Assembly: GCA_004124475.1 (NCBI GenBank)
Contig: SCKK01000006.1
Location: forward strand, 28,044-92,043
Direction: 5' to 3'
Source of the DNA: Fidelibacterota bacterium
GTDB lineage: Bacteria; Fidelibacterota; Marinisomatia; Marinisomatales; SCKK01
Length of the DNA: 64,000 bases
The notes under the pieces are model-generated. The model was not told the DNA's origin, made no database searches, and saw only the letters and a program-made list of their open reading frames with translations. Positions 8,694-17,594 of this stretch are shown here, piece by piece. Made by a program: the position numbers and the translations under genes. Position 1 is the first letter of the stretch. Every line of letters begins with the position of its first letter.

Positions 8694-10706
8694 CTAAGGT
8701 TCGGAACGAAAGTATTTTGATCTCCTTAATTCCCTTTTCTCATTCCCAAACATGTCTGAATAACAGATTAAAAGTTGATTATCAATATCGGATATTGGGA
8801 AATGGCATGTATATTCATTTGCTGCTAAATCTTTTTCAAAAAATGTGAATTGTGGTCGAAATGTTTTTCCATCAAATCGTGTATCTATTGAAATCATTCT
8901 GAGTGATTTAATCCCTTTTTCCTTATCCGGAAGAGGTTTTTTTAACATGGCGTTTGTTTGAAAATCCAGAATCTTTATGGAGCATTCGGTAACATCTTTA
9001 AAATTATGTATGAGATATTGTGAACTCACAGTGGGTGGTTGAATAAAATCAAAGGCAATCGACTTCACAATTTTGTTGATATCTTCTTCCCTCCACTTTA
9101 AAGCACTAATCTCTTCTAACAACAAGTCCATAATTGATACAGGTATTTTAAGGATTTGATACTCAATCTTATCAAGAATTACAGAGTCAGAGAACATAGC
9201 AACCATAAAAACAGGTGCAATAATATATACTAAATTTTCCCCATTGCCTGATATGGCTCTATGTATCATTCTCAGATATCCCTCGTATACCATCCGATCA
9301 GTGCTATCCTCCCAGTTAAAAACGATGACTGGATTCCTATTTAATTTTCCATCTACTTTTTGACTCCCTATGGTGATTTGACTTGCCTCACATTTGAAAA
9401 TAGCCAGAACATTTTTTTTATACGTTTCGAAGGAAGTAGATATGGAAACTGATTCCAACATTGGATAAGCCTCGTAAACTGCATAAGGTGTTGGTTGCAA
9501 TTTATTACCCTTGTTTCCAATCCGTTCATTTAGGCTTAACATTCGACGTTGAATCGTATAAATTGATGTTTTGGAGGAATCTACCATTATCCACCTTCTA
9601 CCCATTTTCTCAGCCACTGCACCCGTCGTACCGGAACCTGCAAATATATCCAGAACGATGTCTCCTTCATTTGAAGAAGCAGAAATGATACGTTCCAGTA
9701 ACTGTTCAGAATTTTCTGTGGGATACCCCCATTTAAACGTATATCCGGGAATGTCTGTCCAATTGGAATCTACAATTTCTTCCGGACTGGTGAAATACTC
9801 AAGCATACCCGAATCAGTATTCTTTCTAATTCTACCCTCTTTCAGGTACTTCTCCAACCTTTTCTGAGTGAACGTCCAATGGCGGCCTGCAGGAGGTATA
9901 TGGACTTTTCCATCAAACACGCGACCTCTGGAACATGGTCTCCCTCTCCTAATTTCAAGCTGTTTATCGGAATAAAAAGATAAATAATCCTCCTCTACTT
10001 TTGTCCACCGTATGCCAGGAGAATGCATGGGAATCCATTTCTGATGAGACCTGGGCTTTTTAACTCCGTGGAATATGTAGTTATTCGTTTTTGTGTAGAA
10101 AAATAAAGTATCAGTTGCAATATTAAATTTACTGATCCCGTCAAAAATCTTTTTTGTCCGGTTAATGATGATCTCATTGTGGAAGTTCTCAGCACCAAAA
10201 ACTTCATCAAGTATAACCCTCATATAGTGTCCGAAATGATAGTCAATCCGCATATAGAAACTTCCATCTTCAGTCAAAAGCTCTCTCAACAAGATGATTC
10301 GTTTTCTAAGCCAATCAATATATTTTACCCCTGTCCTCCTCGCAGAATATGCATTAACGTGATTTCTGCTGTAGATATCGCCGGTACCGAAAGGAGGATC
10401 AATATAAATAAGACGTACTCCAACTGAACCATCGGAGTTCGCTAAAATCTTTTTATTGCCTTGCTGTAAAAAGTATTTCAAAACCCCAAAATTTTCGCCA
10501 AAGATAATCCTGTTATACCATCGCTCATTCAAACCGAATTCTTTGGTGATATGAAGGTTAGTAAAAGAGGGCTCCGATAGAAGCTCTAAAGCAGTACTTT
10601 TACCTGTATAGACTAATTCCGTTCTCCTCTTCCGTTTGGAAGAGGAAGATCGAATTTCTTCTTTTTTCATAACCGATTTACTTTGATTAAACTCTAAAGA
10701 ATACAC
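8694..10706 (-). CDS. Site-specific DNA methyltransferase (beta class)
   Basis: A 670-residue modification enzyme. Seen: catalytic motif IV DPPFGTGD (103-110) comes before the AdoMet motif DIFAGSGT (353-360). This order defines the beta class of amino-methyltransferases (N6-adenine or N4-cytosine), as in type III Mod and many type II enzymes. WTDIPGYTFKWGYPTENSEQ precedes the AdoMet motif, as usual. Residues after about 400 form an extra domain with no motif I recognise. The gene starts 6 bp after the rmuC stop, so the two are probably cotranscribed, and the PD-(D/E)XK gene follows. ATG at residue 13 is an alternative start. Whether the target is A or C cannot be decided here. Confidence 0.9.
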   Translation of the reverse strand: MYSLEFNQSKSVMKKEEIRSSSSKRKRRTELVYTGKSTALELLSEPSFTNLHITKEFGLNERWYNRIIFGENFGVLKYFLQQGNKKILANSDGSVGVRLIYIDPPFGTGDIYSRNHVNAYSARRTGVKYIDWLRKRIILLRELLTEDGSFYMRIDYHFGHYMRVILDEVFGAENFHNEIIINRTKKIFDGISKFNIATDTLFFYTKTNNYIFHGVKKPRSHQKWIPMHSPGIRWTKVEEDYLSFYSDKQLEIRRGRPCSRGRVFDGKVHIPPAGRHWTFTQKRLEKYLKEGRIRKNTDSGMLEYFTSPEEIVDSNWTDIPGYTFKWGYPTENSEQLLERIISASSNEGDIVLDIFAGSGTTGAVAEKMGRRWIMVDSSKTSIYTIQRRMLSLNERIGNKGNKLQPTPYAVYEAYPMLESVSISTSFETYKKNVLAIFKCEASQITIGSQKVDGKLNRNPVIVFNWEDSTDRMVYEGYLRMIHRAISGNGENLVYIIAPVFMVAMFSDSVILDKIEYQILKIPVSIMDLLLEEISALKWREEDINKIVKSIAFDFIQPPTVSSQYLIHNFKDVTECSIKILDFQTNAMLKKPLPDKEKGIKSLRMISIDTRFDGKTFRPQFTFFEKDLAANEYTCHFPISDIDNQLLICYSDMFGNEKRELRRSKYFRSEP

Positions 10707-10712
10707 CGATTT

Positions 10713-11828
10713 TTATTCGGTATCTTCAGATTTATTAGAAATTAGAGGGGTCTCTGATTCTGCAAAAAAGCCAATCTCTCTGATTTTGTTCAAAGGTTTT
10801 TCTAACTGCCTTTTTCTTGTGGTTGTAAGATTTTCAAATTCTTTCTTTGCATCTTCAATCCTTTTTCCCATCTTTTCCATTGCAGACACAAACATCTGCC
10901 ACTGTTTCTCGAAATTCCTCAATAATGCAATTATCTCTCCTGTCTTCATTTCTACAGCGAAATTACTGACAGCTTGATGGATTAATGACAGAACCGCATA
11001 CAACGTGATGGGTGAACATAATATGATATGTTTTTCAAGAGCAAAGTCTAATAGTTCCCAATTGGATTGATGGATAAATGCATAAATACTTTCATTGGGA
11101 ATAAATAAAAGCACATAATCAACCGTCCCTTCTTCAGGATTGATATACCCACGACCGGCAACAGTTTTGATATGTTCTTTTACATCAGATAAAAACTGCT
11201 TTTTTTCCCTTTCCATTATTTCTTCGTCCTCTGTAGCAATATATTTTTCATAATGAGTGAGAGGAAATTTTACATCCATATTTACCTTTTTCTCCTTCGG
11301 GAGATTAAAGGTGTAATCGGGTCTTTCACCAGATTCGATTTTCTTCTGCCTGGAGTAATTAACACCCTCCACCAAACCGACAATTCGTAGGATATCCTCC
11401 ACCATTTTCTCACCCCATTGACCCCGTGCCTGTGAACTGGATAATACTCTACGCAGGTCTTCAGTGGTAGTACGAAGCTTAAAGGTTTCCTTCTGGCCTT
11501 CAGAAATTTGAGTAGAAAGAGTCGTGGATTTACTTTTTAAATCCTCCAAAACTTCAGACATATTTTTTAAACTGACATCGATCAGTTTCTTCTTCTCTTC
11601 TAGATTTAATTCACCCTTCTCAATCTGGTTTTTTAATGTTTCTTTTGCCAACTTAAGAAACTGATCCATACTTTTATCGAGAGCCTCCGAAGCTAGTGCG
11701 GCGAAAGTATCCTTCATTCCTGATGTCACTTGTTGTTCCGATCTAACACGTTGGCGGGAAATAAAATAGACAATTAAACTTCCGATTACAATCCCGGCTA
11801 TAAGTATTATTAGGGAGGAAAATTCCAT
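10713..11828 (-). CDS. rmuC: DNA recombination protein RmuC
   Basis: A 371-residue member of the RmuC family. Seen: an N-terminal membrane anchor (about residues 4-24), a long coiled coil (about 40-125), then the conserved core with ARGQWGEKMVEDIL, a YTFNLPKEK segment, the DVKFPLTHYEKY stretch and VDYVLLFIPNES. The core has a restriction-endonuclease-like fold with D at the start of DVKFP and a following Lys, and the protein limits inversions at short inverted repeats in E. coli. Here it heads a run with a methyltransferase and a putative endonuclease, an unusual neighbourhood that may be chance or may mark a defence locus. Confidence 0.93.
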   Translation of the reverse strand: MEFSSLIILIAGIVIGSLIVYFISRQRVRSEQQVTSGMKDTFAALASEALDKSMDQFLKLAKETLKNQIEKGELNLEEKKKLIDVSLKNMSEVLEDLKSKSTTLSTQISEGQKETFKLRTTTEDLRRVLSSSQARGQWGEKMVEDILRIVGLVEGVNYSRQKKIESGERPDYTFNLPKEKKVNMDVKFPLTHYEKYIATEDEEIMEREKKQFLSDVKEHIKTVAGRGYINPEEGTVDYVLLFIPNESIYAFIHQSNWELLDFALEKHIILCSPITLYAVLSLIHQAVSNFAVEMKTGEIIALLRNFEKQWQMFVSAMEKMGKRIEDAKKEFENLTTTRKRQLEKPLNKIREIGFFAESETPLISNKSEDTE

Positions 11829-12094
11829 AGGGTCAAGATAACAATGATAGCAGAAATAATTCAGTATAAAATAACCTTACATTTCAGATTTTACATCCGG
11901 AATAATCAGCCGGAGATTCTTAAGAATGACAATTCCGGGAAAGAGGCGTTCTTATCCGGTGCCTTTCAAAGATTAATCCAAAGGAACCTTAGCTTGGGAC
12001 AGACTTTTGAGAGGTGAAAGAGCTATAAAAAAAGTAATAATCCGGATAACGAAATAACCTTTTGCAAATTCCACAAATATTTTAGATTTCCACT

Positions 12095-13591
12095 ATGCTT
12101 CCCCGTTATCAACCGTTCGATAATGAATGGGTGACATTCTCCATTATTCTCTTTTTTATTCTCCTCCTGATAGGGTTCAGCGAGTTGGTGCGAAAACGAC
12201 TGGATTGGTCCCCGGAGATAAATCGAAAAATTATCCATGTCTTTGTGGGAACAGTCATTTTGTTCTGTCCCCTCGTCTTCACTTCGAAAATACCTCTCCA
12301 AGTACTGGCTATTATATTCATTGTTGTAAACTTTGTTACTCTAATTACCGGGAAATTACCAGGTATACACAGTATAAGAAGAAAAAGTTATGGTACAGTT
12401 TTTTTCCCAATCTCCGTTTTAATCCTAGTAACTTTCTGGTGGGACCGACCGGCAAGTTTCATCATTCCTATCCTGCTGATGACCTATGCAGACACGCTTG
12501 CTGCAGTAATTGGAGAAAGATCCAAAACCTCAGCGATATACATAGGTTGGAGAGATGAGAAGACGATACAGGGCAGTATAGTTATGTTTTTAGTCTCTAC
12601 CGTTCTTGTGGGTTTCGGAATATCCCTTATCATCCAATTAGTAGGTGGAATCGCTCCGGAACTAAAGACATTAATCCCTTTATCCATTTTTGTGGGAGCA
12701 ATTGCAACGACGGCAGAGGGTTTGTCTTTCAAAGGTTCTGATAACCTGACGGTTCCAATCTCTACTGCTGTTAGTATCGATCTATTTCTAAGCCTGGCAG
12801 AAACCGGAGAAATCCTTGTTTTTCTGTTGTGGGTATTGCTTGCCGTACTTCTCGCTCAAGGTGCATATCAGCTAAAATCACTAACATCTGCCGGAGCCAT
12901 GGGTGCTTTCATTATGGGGATATTCGTTTTCGGTATTGGTGGATGGAAATTTATGGTTCCATTGTCTACCTTTTTTGTTCTTTCTTCAATTTTATCAAAA
13001 TATGGGAAAAGGAAAAAAGAAAGTTTCAAATCTATAGCTGTAAAGGGATCTCGGCGAGACGTTACGCAAGTTTATGCCAATGGGGGAATACCATTAATTC
13101 TCACAATTTTCTGGTTTTATTCTCCGTCTGATCTGCTTTACACGCTGTTCATCGGAAGTCTTGCCGCAGCTACAGCAGATACATGGGGTACGGAAATTGG
13201 GTTCTTTTCTAGGTCCGCTCCTCGCAGCATTTCGACCTTCAAATCGGTAGTAAGAGGAACCTCAGGAGGCGTCACTTTTCTCGGTACGTTTGGATCACTT
13301 TTAGGCAGTACGATCCTTGTAGCATCCGCTTTTTTATTTACTGATGATCCACAAATCCTAATATTTGTCGTGATAGCAGGATTTATTGCCAGCTTAGTTG
13401 ACTCGCTTTTAGGTGCTACGGTGCAGGCATCTTATGAATGTTCACGTTGCCATAGACCGACTGAAGTCCAAGTTCACTGTGATAACCAGGCAAGCCTCAT
13501 CTCAGGAATTAAGTGGATTTCCAATGATACGGTAAACCTAATCTGTACATTTACCGGAGCTGGATTGGGTTGGGTTTTTGTGGGACTGTGA
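12095..13591 (+). CDS. Phytol/dolichol-kinase-like domain fused to DUF92 (VTE6-like)
   Basis: A 498-residue integral membrane protein with about 12 hydrophobic segments. The N-terminal half (1 to about 225) has NRKIIHVFVG, then YADTLAAVIGE and KTIQGSIVMF, the D-x-x-A-x-x-x-G and K-x-x-x-G signature of CTP-dependent dolichol/phytol kinases and related cytidylyltransferases. The C-terminal half (about 240-498) is DUF92. It shows ATADTWGTEIG, a GTSGGVT stretch, the YECSRCHRPTEVQVHC cysteine patch and SNDTVNL. In plants VTE5 (phytol kinase) and VTE6 (phytyl-phosphate kinase, DUF92) act in sequence. The fusion therefore suggests both phosphorylations of an isoprenoid alcohol in one polypeptide. 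Substrate is inference. Divergent from rmuC across a 266-bp spacer. Confidence 0.85.
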   Translation: MLPRYQPFDNEWVTFSIILFFILLLIGFSELVRKRLDWSPEINRKIIHVFVGTVILFCPLVFTSKIPLQVLAIIFIVVNFVTLITGKLPGIHSIRRKSYGTVFFPISVLILVTFWWDRPASFIIPILLMTYADTLAAVIGERSKTSAIYIGWRDEKTIQGSIVMFLVSTVLVGFGISLIIQLVGGIAPELKTLIPLSIFVGAIATTAEGLSFKGSDNLTVPISTAVSIDLFLSLAETGEILVFLLWVLLAVLLAQGAYQLKSLTSAGAMGAFIMGIFVFGIGGWKFMVPLSTFFVLSSILSKYGKRKKESFKSIAVKGSRRDVTQVYANGGIPLILTIFWFYSPSDLLYTLFIGSLAAATADTWGTEIGFFSRSAPRSISTFKSVVRGTSGGVTFLGTFGSLLGSTILVASAFLFTDDPQILIFVVIAGFIASLVDSLLGATVQASYECSRCHRPTEVQVHCDNQASLISGIKWISNDTVNLICTFTGAGLGWVFVGL

Positions 13592-13664
13592 TTTCTATTC
13601 TTTCAAAGTTATACTTTATAAATGGCGTGAAATAACAACGATTATTAAAGTTAGGGACTAATAA

Positions 13665-14651
13665 TTATTCCATTAATGCATTTGATTCCTTAACTGGCCA
13701 ACCTATCCTTGCATCAAGAATGAACGTTTCAATTTTTTCCAAATCCTTTGAACATTGATTCGAATCAGGTCGATATTTTGCGAATTTAGTCAGGTCTGCC
13801 CGTTTTAGAACATCCAATAAAGTTGATACAGATTGATGATTTACTGGAATAAGATCCTTTGTCAAATCAATTTCCCTGGTTGTCATTTCGATAGCTCGAA
13901 CAAAAAATTGGTTTTCTATAAATTCCCAAACAATAAATGATAATGTTACATAAAATTCCTTTATGTCCGGGGGATCAAATAATGGCTGAGATTTAAGTTG
14001 TTCAAGTTTCTCAATGGCTATATCATAGGGATGTCTGTTAATGTTGTATTGAGTTTTTTCATCGGGACTTGGTTGAACTCTTTTTCTCCATAAATAAATA
14101 AGTAAACCCACCAACAAAAGGATGGTTACTATCGAGATGATTTCTCTCCATGGAAGAATCATTGGAATAGGCACGGGTTGTTTGATATCTCGGAGGTTTG
14201 GTTGGTCTTCCTTAATCACCGATTGAACAATGATTTGAAACGGGTATGTCGAGATTGAATAATCAACTGTGTCCTTTGCTTCTTGCATAATATTGACACT
14301 ATAAGGCGGTATCTCAAACGACCCTGTATCCCAAAGTGTTAACTGAAACTCCACACCATACTCATCCTTATATTCACCAGATAAATCTTTTGTTTTCCTT
14401 ACATTGATATTTTCATCTTCCAAATTCCAATCAGGAAATTGAATAATTAGGTCTCCTGCTCCTTTTACCCATACTTGAACATTTATCACATCTCCAACAG
14501 TTACCTTAGTAGTATCAACCAGGCTAAATACTTGAAAATTTGAAGGTCTATGTTTTTCACTTGAACAGTTAGTTAGCAAAACCAGACAAAACATAAATAA
14601 TATAAAAGATTTTATGTACAAATTGAGGGAAGTATATGAAACGGTTTTCAT
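13665..14651 (-). CDS. BatD-like lipoprotein of a MoxR/DUF58 operon
   Basis: A 328-residue envelope protein. Seen: an N-terminal hydrophobic segment with a lipobox-like LLTNCSS (Cys about 29). A beta-rich extracytoplasmic domain follows (about 40-165), with WDTGSFEIPPYSV, as in BatD-like oxygen-tolerance proteins. A transmembrane helix (about 170-190) comes next, then a cytoplasmic helical domain of about 120 residues. This layout and the position downstream of DUF58 and MoxR genes match the Bacteroides aerotolerance type of cluster. In that family the protein is thought to assist membrane complex assembly together with the MoxR ATPase. The start chosen gives the signal sequence. The 214-bp gap to the DUF58 gene is longer than usual for this operon. 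Confidence 0.75.
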   Translation of the reverse strand: MKTVSYTSLNLYIKSFILFMFCLVLLTNCSSEKHRPSNFQVFSLVDTTKVTVGDVINVQVWVKGAGDLIIQFPDWNLEDENINVRKTKDLSGEYKDEYGVEFQLTLWDTGSFEIPPYSVNIMQEAKDTVDYSISTYPFQIIVQSVIKEDQPNLRDIKQPVPIPMILPWREIISIVTILLLVGLLIYLWRKRVQPSPDEKTQYNINRHPYDIAIEKLEQLKSQPLFDPPDIKEFYVTLSFIVWEFIENQFFVRAIEMTTREIDLTKDLIPVNHQSVSTLLDVLKRADLTKFAKYRPDSNQCSKDLEKIETFILDARIGWPVKESNALME

Positions 14652-14865
14652 TAAAACAGCTTACCTGATTGTACCTGCCCGACTATGTTATTCAGACGGG
14701 TAGGAATTTTCATTTTTCTCAATATGTGATGTTTTGTGGGTATTTAGGTACTATGCACTTCTTCTCTCGATATGTCGGGATCGGGACCGTCGCACCTGTA
14801 ACTGGAATTATTCATTATCACTTTTAACTAGGCTACGAGTTCGTCAGAAAACAAAATAATTCAGG

Positions 14866-15741
14866 TTAAAAACGCTTTTCCCTCTGTCTGAAATATTTCA
14901 TAAGTGGTTTCACATAATCTGTACCCACTTCTACAGGAATAATATCAAATTTTATTTGCTTTGCTTGTTGGTAAAAGGAATTCATGCGGTCTTTCACAGC
15001 CATTTGATATTCTTTCCTGAATGTAGGACGGGTGGTATCGAGCCAAAAAGTCTCTTCTGTTTCCGCATCATGAACTTTTACCAGTCCCACATCTTTAAGG
15101 TTAATTTCTTGAGGATCATATATTTGTATACCAATTAAATCATGTTTTCGGTTGGCGACTTTTAATTTTTGTTCAATCGCTATATCGAGAAAATCAGATA
15201 TGATAAAGACAACGCTGCGTCGCGTAGCTACACGTAATAAAAAATTAAGAGCTTTCTCTAAATTTGTTCCTCTTGATTTCGGTTTATGATACAATAATTC
15301 TCGTATCACCCTCAATACATGAACAGAACCCTTCTTAGGAGGAACAAATGTCTCTACCTCATCTGTGAAGATTAACAAACCCACTTTATCATTGTTCTTT
15401 ATTGCGGAAAACCCAAGCACGGCTCCAATTTCGGCAGCCAATTCCGCCTTAAACTGAGTCACGGTTCCAAAGTGTCCTGATCGACTTGCATCAAATACAA
15501 TAAAAACGGTTAACTCCCTTTCCTCTTCAAATACTTTCACATAGGGAGAATTATATCTGGCTGTAACATTCCAATCAATTAATCGAATATCATCTCCAAA
15601 TTGGTATTCTCTCACTTCAGAAAATGTCATGCCTCGACCTTTGAATACACTGTGATATTCGCCACCAAAAATATCATTGACAAGATGACGGGTACGGATT
15701 TCTATCTGCCGTACTTTTTTTAAAATTTCTTTGGGAAGCAT
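14866..15741 (-). CDS. DUF58 domain protein (BatB-like, VWA fold)
   Basis: A 291-residue cytoplasmic protein without membrane helices. Seen: the DUF58 hallmark GRGMTFSEVREYQFGDD and IRLIDWNVTAR (about residues 36-62), then VFIVFDASRSG (about 79-89), which carries the DxSxS metal site of a von Willebrand A fold. VVFIISDFLD (about 171-180) is the later VWA strand. It starts 8 bp after the moxR stop, so the two form one unit. In this family the protein acts as a partner of MoxR AAA+ ATPases in assembly or maturation of membrane-associated complexes. The exact client is not known. Confidence 0.92.
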   Translation of the reverse strand: MLPKEILKKVRQIEIRTRHLVNDIFGGEYHSVFKGRGMTFSEVREYQFGDDIRLIDWNVTARYNSPYVKVFEEERELTVFIVFDASRSGHFGTVTQFKAELAAEIGAVLGFSAIKNNDKVGLLIFTDEVETFVPPKKGSVHVLRVIRELLYHKPKSRGTNLEKALNFLLRVATRRSVVFIISDFLDIAIEQKLKVANRKHDLIGIQIYDPQEINLKDVGLVKVHDAETEETFWLDTTRPTFRKEYQMAVKDRMNSFYQQAKQIKFDIIPVEVGTDYVKPLMKYFRQREKRF

Positions 15742-15749
15742 GAAGGGGA

Positions 15750-16745
15750 TTAAGGTACTTCGATGGTATCAAACAGCCGTTGAATAATATCTTCTGAAGT
15801 CACTTCTTCTGCTTCTGCTTCATATGTAAGAATGATACGATGTCTCAGAATATCCATACCAATAAAATGAATGTCTTCGGGAATTACATACCCTCTACCT
15901 TGCAGAAAAGCTCGAGCCTTTGCAGCTTGAACGAGAAATATAGATGCTCGTGGTGATGCGCCATAAGCAATGAGACCACTAATTTCACCTATATTATATT
16001 CGTCAGGATTTCTCGTAGCTAATACCAAATTAACAACGTACTGTTCAATTTTTTCATCCACATAAATTTCATTCACAATTGATCTTGCTCGTTTTATAGT
16101 GTCAGGTTTCACTATTGGCTTAAGGTTTATTTCACCATTATAAAGCGTGTTCTTTCTCAAAATCTGCAACTCTTCATCTCTTGATGGATAATCAATCTTT
16201 AATTTCATCATAAATCGATCAATCTGAGCTTCGGGTAAGGGATAGGTACCTTCCTGTTCTATTGGATTCTGTGTAGCAAATACGAGAAATGGATCATCGA
16301 GTTGAAATGTATTTTCGCCAATCGTTATTTGTCTCTCCTGCATGGCTTCGAGGAGCGCGCTTTGCACCTTTGCAGGGGATCGATTGATTTCATCCGCCAA
16401 AATAATATTGGCAAATAGAGGTCCCTTTTTAGTATCAAACGCTCCTGTTTTTTGATTGTAGATTAAAGTACCTAACAGATCAGCCGGGAGCATATCGGGT
16501 GTGAATTGAATTCTTTGAAATTTTGTATCAATAAGCTGAGCAATTATTTTTACGATAGTTGTTTTTGCAAGTCCTGGAACTCCTTCCAACAGTATATGCC
16601 CATTTGCTAAAAGTCCCATGAGAATTTTAGTCACTACGTCGGTTTGACCTACAATGACCTTGGAAATCTCTCCTAACAAGGAATTTACAAAACCAGATTC
16701 ACGGGCGATCTTCTCGTTTATCTCTATAAGGCTAAACTCACTCAT
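15750..16745 (-). CDS. MoxR-family AAA+ ATPase
   Basis: A 331-residue ATPase. Seen: Walker A region EGVPGLAKTTIVK (about 54-66), Walker B LADEINRSPAKVQSALLEAM, the sensor region FATQNPIEQEGTYPLPEAQ with DRFMMK, and a C-terminal lid with SPRASIFLVQAAKA. All are standard for MoxR. Family members act as chaperone-like ATPases with VWA-domain partners, here the DUF58 gene directly downstream and the BatD-like gene after it. It is the first gene of this operon. The 187-bp upstream spacer contains one of the TCCCGAA hairpins and a GGAGTCCCTTTGGGA element. Confidence 0.95.
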   Translation of the reverse strand: MSEFSLIEINEKIARESGFVNSLLGEISKVIVGQTDVVTKILMGLLANGHILLEGVPGLAKTTIVKIIAQLIDTKFQRIQFTPDMLPADLLGTLIYNQKTGAFDTKKGPLFANIILADEINRSPAKVQSALLEAMQERQITIGENTFQLDDPFLVFATQNPIEQEGTYPLPEAQIDRFMMKLKIDYPSRDEELQILRKNTLYNGEINLKPIVKPDTIKRARSIVNEIYVDEKIEQYVVNLVLATRNPDEYNIGEISGLIAYGASPRASIFLVQAAKARAFLQGRGYVIPEDIHFIGMDILRHRIILTYEAEAEEVTSEDIIQRLFDTIEVP

Positions 16746-16854
16746 TCTTTTTCAAGTTTCCCCCCGACCTGCCAGCACAACTCCGTGCGGGTCAGGCACT
16801 TACTCCAACGGAGTCCCTTTGGGAAATACATAAACACTTATTACTTGTCACTTG

Positions 16855-16870
16855 TCCCGAAACTACGGGA
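16855..16870. repeat. TCCCGAA/TACGGGA hairpin
   Basis: TCCCGAAACTACGGGA is an imperfect member of the dispersed hairpin family. It follows an iterated CTTATTACTTGTCACTTGTC stretch and sits upstream of moxR. Confidence 0.5.
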
Positions 16871-16932
16871 TGAAACTTTTTACTTCTAATCGGTCTAAAA
16901 ATGATAATCCCGACAAAAGGAACAAAAATAAT

Positions 16933-17427
16933 TTATGAAGATATGTGTTTCAACTGGGGTATATCTTTCAATTCCTTACCTAAATACTGCAACTCAAAAT
17001 TTACCGATTGGATCAAACTGCTATCAGCCCGATCTGAAAAATTATTCAAAAATTTCTCGTATTCTTCTCGTGCTGATACGGTATCGTTTAAATAATTTGC
17101 ATAAATATAACCTATCATAAACTGGGCATTCACTGCTGAGATTGAATCGCGATACTTTTTTACTACTAGTCGATATTCATCGATTGCTTGCTCAAAATCG
17201 TTCGCATATGCCATAAAGGCATCTCCGAGTTTATATTGGGCTTCAGGTGCTAATGCATGATCAGGATATCCCTCTGCCAAAGTCCTTAAATTTTTAATCG
17301 CACCAGAAAAATCTTTTTTCTCAATTTGAGATTGTGCCTTGTTAAAAAGTGATGCAGCAGAATCTTTTTTGCTGCATCCTGTGAACGCTATTGAAGCTAT
17401 AAACAGTATTATATAGATTTTTTGCAT
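16933..17427 (-). CDS. TPR lipoprotein (BamD/YbgF-like)
   Basis: A 164-residue lipoprotein. Seen: a short signal peptide ending in a lipobox FTGCSK (Cys about 19). Tetratricopeptide-like helices follow, with AAASLFNKAQ-type and YPDHALAPEAQYKLGDAF segments. The EAQYKLGDAF spacing is typical of the outer-membrane lipoprotein TPR family that includes BamD and the TolA-binding protein. At 164 residues it is shorter than BamD (about 240), so it may be only a scaffold. It lies downstream of the Omp85 gene with a 167-bp gap, and the two could work together in outer-membrane assembly, which is inference. Confidence 0.78.
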   Translation of the reverse strand: MQKIYIILFIASIAFTGCSKKDSAASLFNKAQSQIEKKDFSGAIKNLRTLAEGYPDHALAPEAQYKLGDAFMAYANDFEQAIDEYRLVVKKYRDSISAVNAQFMIGYIYANYLNDTVSAREEYEKFLNNFSDRADSSLIQSVNFELQYLGKELKDIPQLKHISS

Positions 17428-17594
17428 TTATTTTACCCTGGTTTATCTGTAATTAATGAATATTAAAACGGCGAAAATTTAACTGTTAGTAACAGTCATA
17501 ACAACTGCAATCTGATTGATTATTCAGTAAAAAAACAAAATCGTGTTCGCAATGTATATTTGATTCAGTTATTAAACCAGTCACAAGAAAATAT

